A stretch of 64,000 nucleotides of DNA from Cellvibrio sp. pealriver (lineage in GTDB: Bacteria > Pseudomonadota > Gammaproteobacteria > Pseudomonadales > Cellvibrionaceae). Positions within the stretch are counted from its first letter, which is position 1, and each line of letters begins with the position of its first letter. The notes under the pieces were generated by a model, which worked only from the letters and a program-made list of their open reading frames with translations, was not told where the DNA came from and searched no databases. Made by a program: the position numbers and the translations under genes. Of this stretch, positions 9,460-17,752 are shown in pieces. The DNA lies in NCBI RefSeq assembly GCF_001183545.1, contig NZ_KQ236688.1, forward strand, positions 248,001 through 312,000, written 5' to 3'.

Positions 9460-11090
9460 TTTATTTTTTTTGCCATCCGTTTGCGCACCATGTGTGCATA
9501 TAAAATCGCAGGAACGACCACAAAGAATGTAATGACCGATAACATCCACACCGAACTCTGGTGGAACAGTGCCAGGCTGGCAATATCGACTGCTTGGTCA
9601 TTGTTAATCTGTTCTGCAAAAGGTATTGCGCCAAGTGCGGCTTCTTTGGCGATGGAGAAGCCGCCGCTGACCGCGCTTTCCCAGCCCAGTGCTGAAAAGG
9701 AGCCATAGGCTTTATAGCCTATGGCTGATGCACCAAACCCGATAATACCGATAGCGATAGTGCCCATCGCCAGTATGCCTACACCCATTGCGCCTATGCT
9801 CAATAAGCCAACAGAAATAATGCCAACGCTGACGGGGGCAATCGCTATTCCACCCCACGCAAAGAGTAATCCATAGGCGTGACTACCGCCTGCTACCCAG
9901 GCGACGAGCGGTTTGTCTCCATGTTCCGGCATACCAAAACGGAAATGAAAAAGTGGAATACCGGCGATACAAATACGGCTTTTATACTCGCGCTGTTTGG
10001 AACCGATCTTATCTGCAGGCGCTTGAAATGCGTCGGGATGAAACAATCGCTCCTGCATTCTTATTCTGCGCAACGCGCTGTGCATTTTCACGGTGAGAAT
10101 AACGTAACTGGCAATAAGCACAGCAACCAAAAGTTGCGAGGCAATTGCATAGATTTTGATGTTATCGATATTGTGTTGTGCGCTGGTTTCGGCAAGGTGT
10201 TGCAGTCCCACCATCCCGAGGATGTAAATTAACGTGAATACAAAATAGAGCAGAGTAACGAGTATGACGCTGCGGCGTTCGCGTTTGGTGCGCGATTGGT
10301 CAAGTGCAGCCCTGAGTCCAAAGTAAGAACTCACAATGCCAGCGAATGCGGCCAGAGTGGCCAGCATTGCGGTCCATTTAAAAATAGAGCCTGCTTTTGC
10401 AGCACCCACACTGAAGGTGGCGATTTTGATGGCAGGCGCAATATCGTTGATGGCAATCAGTACAGATAAAGTGAATGCAGTACCTTGTTTACTTTTTGCC
10501 AAGGTATCTTCAACGAAATTCACCATGGCTTGTTGCAACAATTTGCGGCCGCGCGATAGCCGTTGTTTTACTGTGTCTTCACTGAGTTCTAATTGGTTGG
10601 CGACATGCTCAATAGAACATTGCTCGCGATAAAATAAAATCAACGGCTCGCGATAAGTGTCGGGCATTTTTTCCAGTGCTTGCCACAACAGCGCCTGCTC
10701 TTGGGCACTGATAAGGTCATCTTCAATTTTCCCCTGCGCGGGCAGCTCATGTTCGTAGTCATCCAAGGCATGGGCATCTGTTGCCGGCTGGGTGACTTCT
10801 TTGCGGCGAAAGTGACTGGCTTTGAAGCGAACAATTCCACACAGCCAGGATTTCAATTTCTCGGGGTCACGCAGGGTATCGAGTTTTTTCCACGCCTCAA
10901 TAAAGGTTTCCTGGGCGATATCCTCACTGTGTTTTAAATCCCCAACGGCTGAATAGGCCAGTGCGCACAACAGATTTTGGTAGCGCGTCACTATTGCGCA
11001 AAAGGCATCTCTATCGCCCCCTAGGGAGGCCATCACCAAATCGGCATCGTTCCAATCGAACGACGGTTTTCGTCTTTTAAATAGGCTCAT
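9456..11090 (-). CDS. ECF-type sigma factor fused to a multi-helix membrane region
   Basis: From ATG 11090 the product is 544 residues, about 2.5 times a normal ECF sigma factor. Residues ~1-190 hold sigma region 2 (DRDAFCAIVTRYQNLLC, DIAQETFIEAWKKL) and region 4 (MPDTYREPLILFYRE, then a helix-turn-helix). The rest is hydrophobic: about three transmembrane helices (~225-345), a soluble stretch, ten glycine-led five-residue units (~413-462) and a final helix near the end. An alternative TTG at 11117 lies inside the predicted promoter element, so the ATG is preferred. It faces the CIA30 gene across a spacer with two matching promoter-like motifs. The membrane region may restrain the sigma domain; that is inference. 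Confidence 0.85.
   Translation of the reverse strand: MSLFKRRKPSFDWNDADLVMASLGGDRDAFCAIVTRYQNLLCALAYSAVGDLKHSEDIAQETFIEAWKKLDTLRDPEKLKSWLCGIVRFKASHFRRKEVTQPATDAHALDDYEHELPAQGKIEDDLISAQEQALLWQALEKMPDTYREPLILFYREQCSIEHVANQLELSEDTVKQRLSRGRKLLQQAMVNFVEDTLAKSKQGTAFTLSVLIAINDIAPAIKIATFSVGAAKAGSIFKWTAMLATLAAFAGIVSSYFGLRAALDQSRTKRERRSVILVTLLYFVFTLIYILGMVGLQHLAETSAQHNIDNIKIYAIASQLLVAVLIASYVILTVKMHSALRRIRMQERLFHPDAFQAPADKIGSKQREYKSRICIAGIPLFHFRFGMPEHGDKPLVAWVAGGSHAYGLLFAWGGIAIAPVSVGIISVGLLSIGAMGVGILAMGTIAIGIIGFGASAIGYKAYGSFSALGWESAVSGGFSIAKEAALGAIPFAEQINNDQAVDIASLALFHQSSVWMLSVITFFVVVPAILYAHMVRKRMAKKIN
9705..9854 (-). repeat. Glycine-pentad repeat inside the sigma-factor fusion
   Basis: The coding strand here specifies ten consecutive five-residue units, nearly all with the pattern Gly-x-x-small-hydrophobic, for example GIISV, GLLSI, GAMGV and GILAM. 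The period is exact over 50 residues. Regular pentads suggest a hydrophobic beta-helix like pentapeptide-repeat proteins, or a glycine-zipper membrane segment. The repeat is at the protein level; I see no exact DNA repeat. Confidence 0.75.
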
Positions 11091-11113
11091 GGTTGTTTGT
11101 CTCTGGCTCTGAG

Positions 11114-11147
11114 CCAATAAGTGCCCGTTTTATGAAAAAGGTGACAA
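11114..11147 (-). promoter_or_regulatory. Predicted autoregulated promoter of the sigma-factor gene
   Basis: On the minus strand TTGTCACC (11147 to 11140) is followed after 14 bp by GGCACTTATTGG (11125 to 11114). The sigma-factor ATG (11090) lies 23 bp beyond. The two-block form with a 14-bp gap resembles ECF sigma promoters. The same two blocks recur on the opposite strand at 11222-11256, so the sigma factor probably recognises both. Confidence 0.6.
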
Positions 11148-11221
11148 GAACATAATAAAAAAATGTCACCGCTCCCGAAAAAACTCAATTTTTTATCAGA
11201 TAACACGAAAAACATATTTTT

Positions 11222-11256
11222 TTGTCACCTTTCTTTTCCATTCCGGCACTTATTGG
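11222..11256 (+). promoter_or_regulatory. Predicted sigma-dependent promoter of the CIA30 gene
   Basis: TTGTCACC (11222-11229) and GGCACTTATTGG (11245-11256) are separated by 15 bp and exactly match the two blocks in front of the divergent sigma-factor gene. The pair sits about 95 bp before the CIA30 ATG. A lone TGTCACC at 11164-11170 has no second block. Confidence 0.55.
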
Positions 11257-11351
11257 CAAGCACGGCAATGCTGTGTTTGACCCTCGCATGTTAACAGCAT
11301 GTTAATTCCAGTAACGCCTCAGGGCAAAACACTCAGGATGGAGCAGCACCC

Positions 11352-11951
11352 ATGAACAATCGTAAGGCAAGCGCGTTAACGTTTATTCAACCTTTATTAC
11401 TATCCACGTTACTGGCATCTGCAAGTATCAGTTTCGGATCAGGTATGGCTCCGGTTGTCGATGATTTTAGCAATGCCCAGCTGACCAGCTTGGGTTTTCC
11501 GCGCTATTTTGTGAACGACACTATGGCGGGTGGTAATACAAAAACCGAACAAGAGATAGTGAAAGGTGTGATCTCAACAAAAGGCGAAATTATTCCCCCG
11601 CGTGGCCAACCGGGTTGGGCGAGTATTGCCTTGCCACTTGAAGCGCAGGGCACGCCCAAAGACAGCAGTGCCTTTGAAGGTGTTCGTCTGCTGATTAAAG
11701 TCAATAGCGGCAATCTTTCCGTGTCTGCTAACAGTACAGAGGTTTCCAATTTTGATTATCACGGCGCGCTCATTGCAGTGGCTGCCGACGGTAAATTCCA
11801 TGAAGTTAAAATTCCATTTAACTCAATGAAACGTAGCTGGTCTGAACAGACTCCGCTTAATCCCAAAACGCTCAACAGTATCAGCATTACGGCGTATGAC
11901 ATGGCAAAAGGCAGTTTTGATTTTGCAGTCGATGAAGTGAGTTTTTATTAA
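11352..11951 (+). CDS. Secreted CIA30-domain protein
   Basis: The 199-residue protein has a signal peptide (MNNRKASALTF..., cleavage near residue 28) and one CIA30-type beta-sandwich domain. Family traits visible here are VVDDFSN near the start, GGNT, the central WASIALPL strand and the closing FDFAVDEVSFY strand. CIA30 domains resemble carbohydrate-binding modules, and bacterial secreted copies have no proven role. GGAG lies ~10 bp before ATG 11352. The gene is divergent from the membrane-fused sigma factor, shares its promoter-like motif, and is probably cotranscribed with the acyltransferase after it. Confidence 0.82.
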   Translation: MNNRKASALTFIQPLLLSTLLASASISFGSGMAPVVDDFSNAQLTSLGFPRYFVNDTMAGGNTKTEQEIVKGVISTKGEIIPPRGQPGWASIALPLEAQGTPKDSSAFEGVRLLIKVNSGNLSVSANSTEVSNFDYHGALIAVAADGKFHEVKIPFNSMKRSWSEQTPLNPKTLNSISITAYDMAKGSFDFAVDEVSFY

Positions 11952-11982
11952 TTCATTCAACGCAATCATGTCAGGCGATCTT

Positions 11983-13200
11983 ATGAATAAACCAATACTT
12001 AACAACCAGCGGCTGGATTATTTAGACGCAGCCAGAGCCTTTGCGCTAATGCTAGGCATTGTGTTTCATGCAAGCTTGTCGTTTATGCCGATGTTTATCG
12101 GCTGGGCGGTCATGGATGTATCAACCAGTTCTGTTGTTGCGCTGTTTGTCATGATCGCCCATTCGTTCCGCATGGAATTATTTTTTCTGATTGCCGGGTT
12201 TTTCAGCCATATGAGTTTCCATAACCAAGGCGGGCGCAATTTCATGCGCTCGCGTTTTTTGCGTATTCTAGTACCCTTTGTGGTGGGTTGGTTTTTACTG
12301 CGGCCACTGCTTGTTTCTGGTTGGATTATCGGCGGCGAAAGCATGCGCGGCGAGGCTAATATTCTGGCTGGACTCCAGTCGGGTTTTGCCAGCCTCGCAA
12401 AATTACCAACCGACTTATTGGTGGGCACGCATCTGTGGTTTTTATATTATCTTTTATTAATCAGCGCACTTGTTCTTGTTTTGCGTTATTTGCTAGCGCT
12501 ACATAATCCGCTACAACAAAAAGTAGTGCAATTGAGTGATAGTGCGATGAAATGGATGTGTAATTCGCAGCTTGCGATATTAGTGCTCGCTATTCCCACC
12601 GCTATTTGCTTGTGGTTTATGAATTACTGGAGCGTAGATACGCCCGATAAAACACTGGTCCCCAATATTCCGGTATTGCTGGTGTACGGTGCTTTTTTTA
12701 TTTTCGGGTGGTTGCTGCATCGGCAAGCAGAGCTGATTGAACATTTCTCTCGTTTGACATGGAGTAAGCTTTTACTTTGTGTGAGTGGAATTATTATCAC
12801 AAGCTTGATTTACGATCTCTCGGTAAAACTCACGCATCCTCACTACTCACTGTTGAAAGCCTGCTTTGTGTTCAGTCATGCCATTATGATGTGGTTGTTG
12901 GTTGCACTGACGATTGGCTTATTTAAGCGCTTTTTGGATCGCCCGAGCAAAACAGTCCGCTACCTTGCCGATTCATCCTATTGGCTTTATTTAATCCATT
13001 TGCCAGTTGTTATCTTCCTGCAAATTGCCTTCGCTGAATTGCCTTGGCATTGGTCGATAAAACTTGCCAGCATTTCACTATTGACCATTGTTATATCCCT
13101 TGTGATTTACGATTTACTTATTCGCTCGACAATCGTTGGGGCTATTTTGAATGGAACCTCCAAACCGCGATTTTTGTTCTATCGCCGTGAAGCGATATAA
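11983..13200 (+). CDS. Integral membrane acyltransferase (Acyl_transf_3, OpgC-like)
   Basis: From ATG 11983 the product is 405 residues. An in-frame ATG at 11968 exists, but AGG stands ~9 bp before 11983 and nothing precedes 11968. It starts RLDYLDAARAFALMLGIVFHASL, the conserved N-terminal block with the catalytic-type His of this family, and has about ten transmembrane helices. Similar proteins such as OpgC/MdoC transfer succinyl or acetyl groups to periplasmic glucans or exopolysaccharides. The stop of the CIA30 gene lies ~30 bp upstream, so the two are likely one transcript. The acyl acceptor is unknown. Confidence 0.85.
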   Translation: MNKPILNNQRLDYLDAARAFALMLGIVFHASLSFMPMFIGWAVMDVSTSSVVALFVMIAHSFRMELFFLIAGFFSHMSFHNQGGRNFMRSRFLRILVPFVVGWFLLRPLLVSGWIIGGESMRGEANILAGLQSGFASLAKLPTDLLVGTHLWFLYYLLLISALVLVLRYLLALHNPLQQKVVQLSDSAMKWMCNSQLAILVLAIPTAICLWFMNYWSVDTPDKTLVPNIPVLLVYGAFFIFGWLLHRQAELIEHFSRLTWSKLLLCVSGIIITSLIYDLSVKLTHPHYSLLKACFVFSHAIMMWLLVALTIGLFKRFLDRPSKTVRYLADSSYWLYLIHLPVVIFLQIAFAELPWHWSIKLASISLLTIVISLVIYDLLIRSTIVGAILNGTSKPRFLFYRREAI

Positions 13201-13326
13201 AATGAGTTTGAACTATTGGGTTGGATGATAGTCGATAAACCTTGTACTATTTCTATCTGCTTTTATTTCTACCCCCCTCTTTTGGATGACCCCAAAGGAT
13301 TAACCACATAATAATCAGGATTCTTT

Positions 13327-14247
13327 ATGGATAAGCGTTTTTTGTCGTTGTGCAGTTTGATATTGATTTGTGTTACCTCAATGTCAAATGGCCGTGAGAT
13401 TGCATTGACCTTTGATGATGCACCCACACCTGACTCAGTATTAATGACCGGTGCCGAGCGAACCCAAAAAATTACTGCCGCATTGAAAAAAGCCGACGTA
13501 CCCGATGCATTGATCTTTGTAAAAGCAGGCCACATAGATTCCCAAAATGCAGAGCGGTTAACGCAATATGCGGATGCCGGCTTTCATTTGGCAAACCACA
13601 GCTTTTCCCATCAATCTGCAAACCAAATAGGGGTAAACGCCTACGCTGAAGATGTCTACAAAGCGCATTTAGCATTAAAACCCTTTAACAATGTACTGAG
13701 CTTTCACCGTTTTCCTTATCTCCATTATGGAAAAGATCTGGCCGATATTAACCAATTACAAGCCTTGCTGACCGAGCTTGGCTATAAAGATGGTTATGTC
13801 ACTGTCGATAATTTTGATTGGTATATCAGTTCGCTGATCACCAAAGCCGCTGAAGAAAAGAAAACCATTGATTATGAAAAAGCCCGTGATTTCTATGTGA
13901 ATAGTTTGTATGACTCGATTGAGTTTTATGATGCTATTGCCAAAAAAACATTAAAACGCTCGCCTCGGCATGTGCTTTTATTGCATGAAAATGATGCGGC
14001 TGCGTTGTTTGTGGGCGATCTGGTAAATCATTTGCGCAGCAAAGGGTGGAAAATTATTTCCCCCCAGCAAGCCTATAAAGACCCTATCGCAAAAAGCTTT
14101 CCGCAAGTTGCTTTGCATAAGCAGGGCAGGGTTGCCGCTATTGCCAGTAGCAAAGGCATTCCCGATGCTGAGCTACGTCATCCATCAGAAAATGAACAAT
14201 ATTTGGAGCAGGCTTTTGCGAAGGCAGGCGTGATTGTTAATCAATAA
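13327..14247 (+). CDS. Secreted polysaccharide deacetylase (NodB family)
   Basis: The 306-residue product has an N-terminal signal peptide (cleavage near residue 20) and a NodB domain. Motif 1 is ALTFDDAPTPDS with the catalytic and metal Asp pair, and motif 2 is NHSFSH with two metal-binding His residues. Members remove acetyl groups from chitin oligomers, peptidoglycan or other polysaccharides. It is followed by an esterase gene 37 bp on. Together with the acyltransferase upstream it suggests turnover of acylated cell-surface or extracellular glycans. The exact substrate cannot be read from sequence. Confidence 0.87.
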   Translation: MDKRFLSLCSLILICVTSMSNGREIALTFDDAPTPDSVLMTGAERTQKITAALKKADVPDALIFVKAGHIDSQNAERLTQYADAGFHLANHSFSHQSANQIGVNAYAEDVYKAHLALKPFNNVLSFHRFPYLHYGKDLADINQLQALLTELGYKDGYVTVDNFDWYISSLITKAAEEKKTIDYEKARDFYVNSLYDSIEFYDAIAKKTLKRSPRHVLLLHENDAAALFVGDLVNHLRSKGWKIISPQQAYKDPIAKSFPQVALHKQGRVAAIASSKGIPDAELRHPSENEQYLEQAFAKAGVIVNQ

Positions 14248-14284
14248 TCAGCAATCAATAATTAATCATAAATAAAGGAATAAC

Positions 14285-15151
14285 ATGTTTATCAAAAAAG
14301 CTTTTGCGTTGCTGGTGCTAGGTGCTGTTATTTTTATGAATGGCAGTTATGCAAACCAACTTCCTCCATTTGGTTATCCTGCCTATGAAACTATTAATAT
14401 TCATGCGAACAGCAACAATAAAGATTATGAACTTTATGTACAGCTACCCAAGTCATATCCGGATACAAAAACGGCTTACCCGTTAATCATTGTTAATGAT
14501 ACCAGCTGGGCTTTTCCGATTACTAATGGTGCTATGGCATTAATGGGAGGCGCTGTTGTTAAGGAAGCGATTGTAGTCGGTATTTCCTACTCCAAAGGTG
14601 ATGATCGTATGCTGAGCCGTACACGCGATTACACACCTACATTTTCACCGACAGATAAAAATGGGAGTTCGAGTCCGGCTCGTAAGGCGTCTGGTCACGC
14701 CAAAGAGTATGTCGATTTTATTGAAAGTCAGGTAATCCCTTTATTGCAGAAAAAATATCGCATTGATTCAAACAAAAGAGTGTTTGTTGGGCATTCTTAC
14801 GGTGGGTTGCTCGGCACTTATATTTTATTTAAAAAGCCGCACTTGTTTACTGATTACATTATTGGTAGCCCATCCCTGTGGTACGACAATCGCGTTATGT
14901 TTACGCTTGAACAAGCGTTTGCCAAAAATCATAGCCGTTTGCCTGCGAATGTCGCCATGTTTGTTGGATCATTGGAAAATGATTACTACCCAATGGTGAC
15001 TGATTTATTAGCGATGGAGAAGCAATTGCGCTCACGCAATTATGAGGGATTTAATTTGCGTGTTGAGGTGTTGCAAGGGGAAAGCCATCACAGTGTTTTT
15101 CCCAGTTTGCTCTCCAAGGGATTGATGGCAACCTTGCCCTTGGAAAAATAA
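14285..15151 (+). CDS. Secreted esterase, alpha/beta hydrolase (IroE/Fes-like)
   Basis: The 288-residue protein has a signal peptide (to about residue 23) and an esterase-D/IroE-type alpha/beta hydrolase domain. The nucleophile elbow is FVGHSYGGLLG near residue 170, and a late GESHHSVFPS block supplies the likely catalytic His. Relatives hydrolyse trilactone siderophores or acyl groups on carbohydrates. No siderophore genes lie nearby, so a carbohydrate esterase role is as likely, given the deacetylase 37 bp upstream. The start is supported by AAAGGA about 6 bp before ATG 14285. Confidence 0.82.
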   Translation: MFIKKAFALLVLGAVIFMNGSYANQLPPFGYPAYETINIHANSNNKDYELYVQLPKSYPDTKTAYPLIIVNDTSWAFPITNGAMALMGGAVVKEAIVVGISYSKGDDRMLSRTRDYTPTFSPTDKNGSSSPARKASGHAKEYVDFIESQVIPLLQKKYRIDSNKRVFVGHSYGGLLGTYILFKKPHLFTDYIIGSPSLWYDNRVMFTLEQAFAKNHSRLPANVAMFVGSLENDYYPMVTDLLAMEKQLRSRNYEGFNLRVEVLQGESHHSVFPSLLSKGLMATLPLEK

Positions 15152-15160
15152 TATTCCTGA

Positions 15161-15197
15161 TTGCGGCTGCTATTGCAGCTGCCGCAATTATCTTTTT
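15161..15197. terminator. Hairpin between convergent esterase and methyltransferase genes
   Basis: TTGCGGC (15161-15167) pairs with GCCGCAA (15181-15187), with inner TGC/GCA pairs around TATT. A T-rich tail (TTATCTTTTT) follows on the plus strand. It lies between converging stops and overlaps the methyltransferase stop region. It fits a rho-independent terminator for the plus-strand esterase. Confidence 0.6.
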
Positions 15198-15916
15198 AAC
15201 TCATACACACACATATTCACCGCTGAAGCTAAATTCAGCGATTCAATCGCCCCGCAGCCTGCAATAGTAAACGCTTGTGCATTCATCGATTGCAGCGCTT
15301 CGCGTGGTACACCACGTGCTTCGTTACCGAATACATAACAATCAAACTCTTTGAAACTCTTATCGCTAAGTGCTGATCCGTTCATATCCAAAGTAGCGAT
15401 GGATTTGAAGCGCTCCGTCAGCAATTCCAATGGCACATCTAATTCAATCGGCACATGAAAAATCGCACCCATGCTGGAGCGCACCACTTTGGGGTTGTAA
15501 GGATCAACCGAGCCGGGGCTGAGCAGGCAGCGAAAGTTACCGAACCAGGCGAGGCTGCGCAAAATGGTGCCTAAATTACCGGGGTCTTGTACTTCATAGA
15601 GGTAAATGGTTTTTTCGCTGGCCGTTTGAGTGCCTGTGTTATCCAGTAAGGGTGCTACAGCGATAATCCCTTGCGGCGTTTTGGTGTCGGACAACTGCGC
15701 CATATGTTTTTCGCTAACCAGATGTTTTTTAAACTGGCTCGGAAAATCCTTGAACTGTTCGGTCACAAATAATTCGCAGTGGTTCAGTGCCGGGTTAATC
15801 GCTGCTGCTTTTTCCAACTCCAAAATTAAATGTTCACCCTCCACCAAAAAATAACCGAATTCAGTGCGGTATTTTTTGTGGTGGAGTTTTTTGGCTTCAT
15901 CCAGTTTTAATGACAT
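15188..15916 (-). CDS. TrmH/SpoU family RNA 2'-O-methyltransferase
   Basis: The 242-residue product has the SPOUT C-terminal knot: motif 1 near DPGNLGTILRSLAWFG, motif 2 VFGNEARGVP, and motif 3 AIESLNLASAVNMCVYE. The N-terminal ~90 residues form a substrate-binding L7Ae-like domain. Members methylate ribose in rRNA or tRNA using S-adenosylmethionine. The exact target (RlmB, TrmH or other) is not assignable from sequence. It lies 5 bp downstream of the FAD oxidoreductase gene and is likely cotranscribed with it. Confidence 0.88.
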   Translation of the reverse strand: MSLKLDEAKKLHHKKYRTEFGYFLVEGEHLILELEKAAAINPALNHCELFVTEQFKDFPSQFKKHLVSEKHMAQLSDTKTPQGIIAVAPLLDNTGTQTASEKTIYLYEVQDPGNLGTILRSLAWFGNFRCLLSPGSVDPYNPKVVRSSMGAIFHVPIELDVPLELLTERFKSIATLDMNGSALSDKSFKEFDCYVFGNEARGVPREALQSMNAQAFTIAGCGAIESLNLASAVNMCVYELKR

Positions 15917-15921
15917 GGCGA

Positions 15922-17541
15922 TTAACCTTGCAGATCAGCGAGCATGGCTTTAGCAACGGCTTCAGCGACTTTAATACCATCCACACCTGCCGATAAAATT
16001 CCACCGGCATAACCTGCGCCTTCACCGGCAGGATACAAACCGCGGGTATTCAAACTTTGCAGTGATTCGTGATTGCGCGTAATACGCACGGGTGATGAGG
16101 TGCGGGTTTCAATACCGGTTAAGACGGCATCATCGCGATCAAAACCGCGAATTTGTTTACCGAATTCTGGCAACGCTTCGCGAATCGCTTCAATCACATA
16201 ATCGGGCAGGGATGGTGCTAAATCGCCCAGTTTTACACCGGGTTTGTAAGAGGGTTCCACTTCACCAAATTCGCTGGATGGTTTGCCGCGAATAAAATCG
16301 CCCACCAATTGCCCCGGTGCGCAGTAATCATGTCCGCCCAATTCAAAGGCGCGCGATTCCAATTTTTCTTGCAGTTCGACACCCGCGAGCGGGCCGCCGG
16401 GGAAATCTTTTTCTGGTTCAATTCCCACCACAATACCCGCGTTAGCATTGCGCTCGTTGCGTGAGTACTGGCTCATGCCGTTGGTGACAACGCGATTAGG
16501 TTCGGAAGTGGCGGCGACTACGGTGCCGCCGGGGCACATACAAAAACTGTACACCGCGCGGCCATTGTTTGCGTGGTACACCAATTTATAATCCGCCGCA
16601 CCTAATTCGGGGTGACCAGCGTATTTGCCGAGGCGAGCATGGTCGATCAGTGATTGTGGGTGCTCAATACGGAAGCCCACTGCAAAAGGTTTGGCTTCAA
16701 TAAATACACCGCGCTCGTGAATTTTGCGGAAGGTGTCGCGTGAGCTATGACCGAGTGCAAGCACTACATAACGGCTGCGCAGTGTTTCGCCACTCGCCAG
16801 TACCACACCTTCAATGCGGCCATTTTCAATAATAAAGTCGGTCACTTTACTTTCAAACCGCACTTCACCACCCAGTGCTTTAATTTCTTCGCGCATGGTG
16901 GATACCACGCCGGTCAAGCGAAAGGTACCTATGTGCGGTTTGCTCACATACATAATTTCTTCTGGCGCACCGGCGCGCACAAATTCGTGCATGACTTTGC
17001 GGCCATAAAATTTCGGATCTTTGATTTGGCTGTAGAGCTTGCCATCAGAAAACAAACCCGCACCACCTTCACCAAATTGCACGTTGGATTCCGGCGTTAA
17101 TACTTTGTTGCGCCAGAGTGCCCAGGTGTCTTTGGTGCGTTTGCGTACATCTTTACCGCGTTCCAACACAATCGGTTTAAAACCCATTTGCGCAAGAGTC
17201 AGTGCGGCGAATAAACCGCAAGGGCCGAAACCAATGACTAGCGGACGCTCGGTTAAATCCGCGGGCGCTTGTGCAACGGGATAATAGTTGGTGTCTGGTG
17301 CAGGGCGAATATTTTTATCATCAGCAAAACGGCTGAGAATTTTTTCCTCATTATTTGCTTGCAAGTCGATGATATAAACAAACGTGATTTCGCTGTTTTT
17401 TTTGCGCGCATCGTAGCTGCGTTTAAATACGGTGAAATCCAGCAAATCGGTATCTTTGATTTTCAGGCGTTTGACGATGGCAGCACGCAAGGCTTCAGCG
17501 GGGTGATCCAACGGTAGTTGGAGTTCGGTAATACGGATCAT
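15922..17541 (-). CDS. FAD-dependent oxidoreductase (COG2509-like)
   Basis: From ATG 17541 the product is 539 residues. A longer frame starting at 17637 is disfavoured because AGGAG lies just before 17541. It has a dinucleotide fold VIGFGPCGLFAALTLAQMG near residue 104, an FAD-binding YPAGEGAGYAGGILSAGVDG block near the C-terminus, and GGDH-type inner motifs. The family is an uncharacterised cytoplasmic FAD dehydrogenase. The N-terminal 80 residues form a separate small domain. The gene is directly followed by the methyltransferase. Confidence 0.87.
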   Translation of the reverse strand: MIRITELQLPLDHPAEALRAAIVKRLKIKDTDLLDFTVFKRSYDARKKNSEITFVYIIDLQANNEEKILSRFADDKNIRPAPDTNYYPVAQAPADLTERPLVIGFGPCGLFAALTLAQMGFKPIVLERGKDVRKRTKDTWALWRNKVLTPESNVQFGEGGAGLFSDGKLYSQIKDPKFYGRKVMHEFVRAGAPEEIMYVSKPHIGTFRLTGVVSTMREEIKALGGEVRFESKVTDFIIENGRIEGVVLASGETLRSRYVVLALGHSSRDTFRKIHERGVFIEAKPFAVGFRIEHPQSLIDHARLGKYAGHPELGAADYKLVYHANNGRAVYSFCMCPGGTVVAATSEPNRVVTNGMSQYSRNERNANAGIVVGIEPEKDFPGGPLAGVELQEKLESRAFELGGHDYCAPGQLVGDFIRGKPSSEFGEVEPSYKPGVKLGDLAPSLPDYVIEAIREALPEFGKQIRGFDRDDAVLTGIETRTSSPVRITRNHESLQSLNTRGLYPAGEGAGYAGGILSAGVDGIKVAEAVAKAMLADLQG

Positions 17542-17752
17542 GATGGCTCCTGGCCGGTAACTTTCCGGCAAAAGGATGAAAGACTGGGAACGCAAGCATT
17601 TTACGCGGCTTGGTGCGTGGCTGCCAGATAAACACACGGGTTGATATATATTTTTGTCATCAAAGCTTCATCAATTTGCAATCAATGATTCACATGTAAT
17701 AACCATTCTTGCGGGCTGATTGTCTTCTTATTCAACTTTAAAGGATCAGTCC

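Noticed and set aside
11091..11117. TTG start for the sigma factor at 11117
   Set aside because: The TTG lies inside the promoter-like motif block GGCACTTATTGG, so it would not be in the transcript. ATG 11090 is preferred.
11164..11170. Third TGTCACC in the sigma-factor intergenic region
   Set aside because: It has no second GGCACTTATTGG block, so it is not a full promoter motif.
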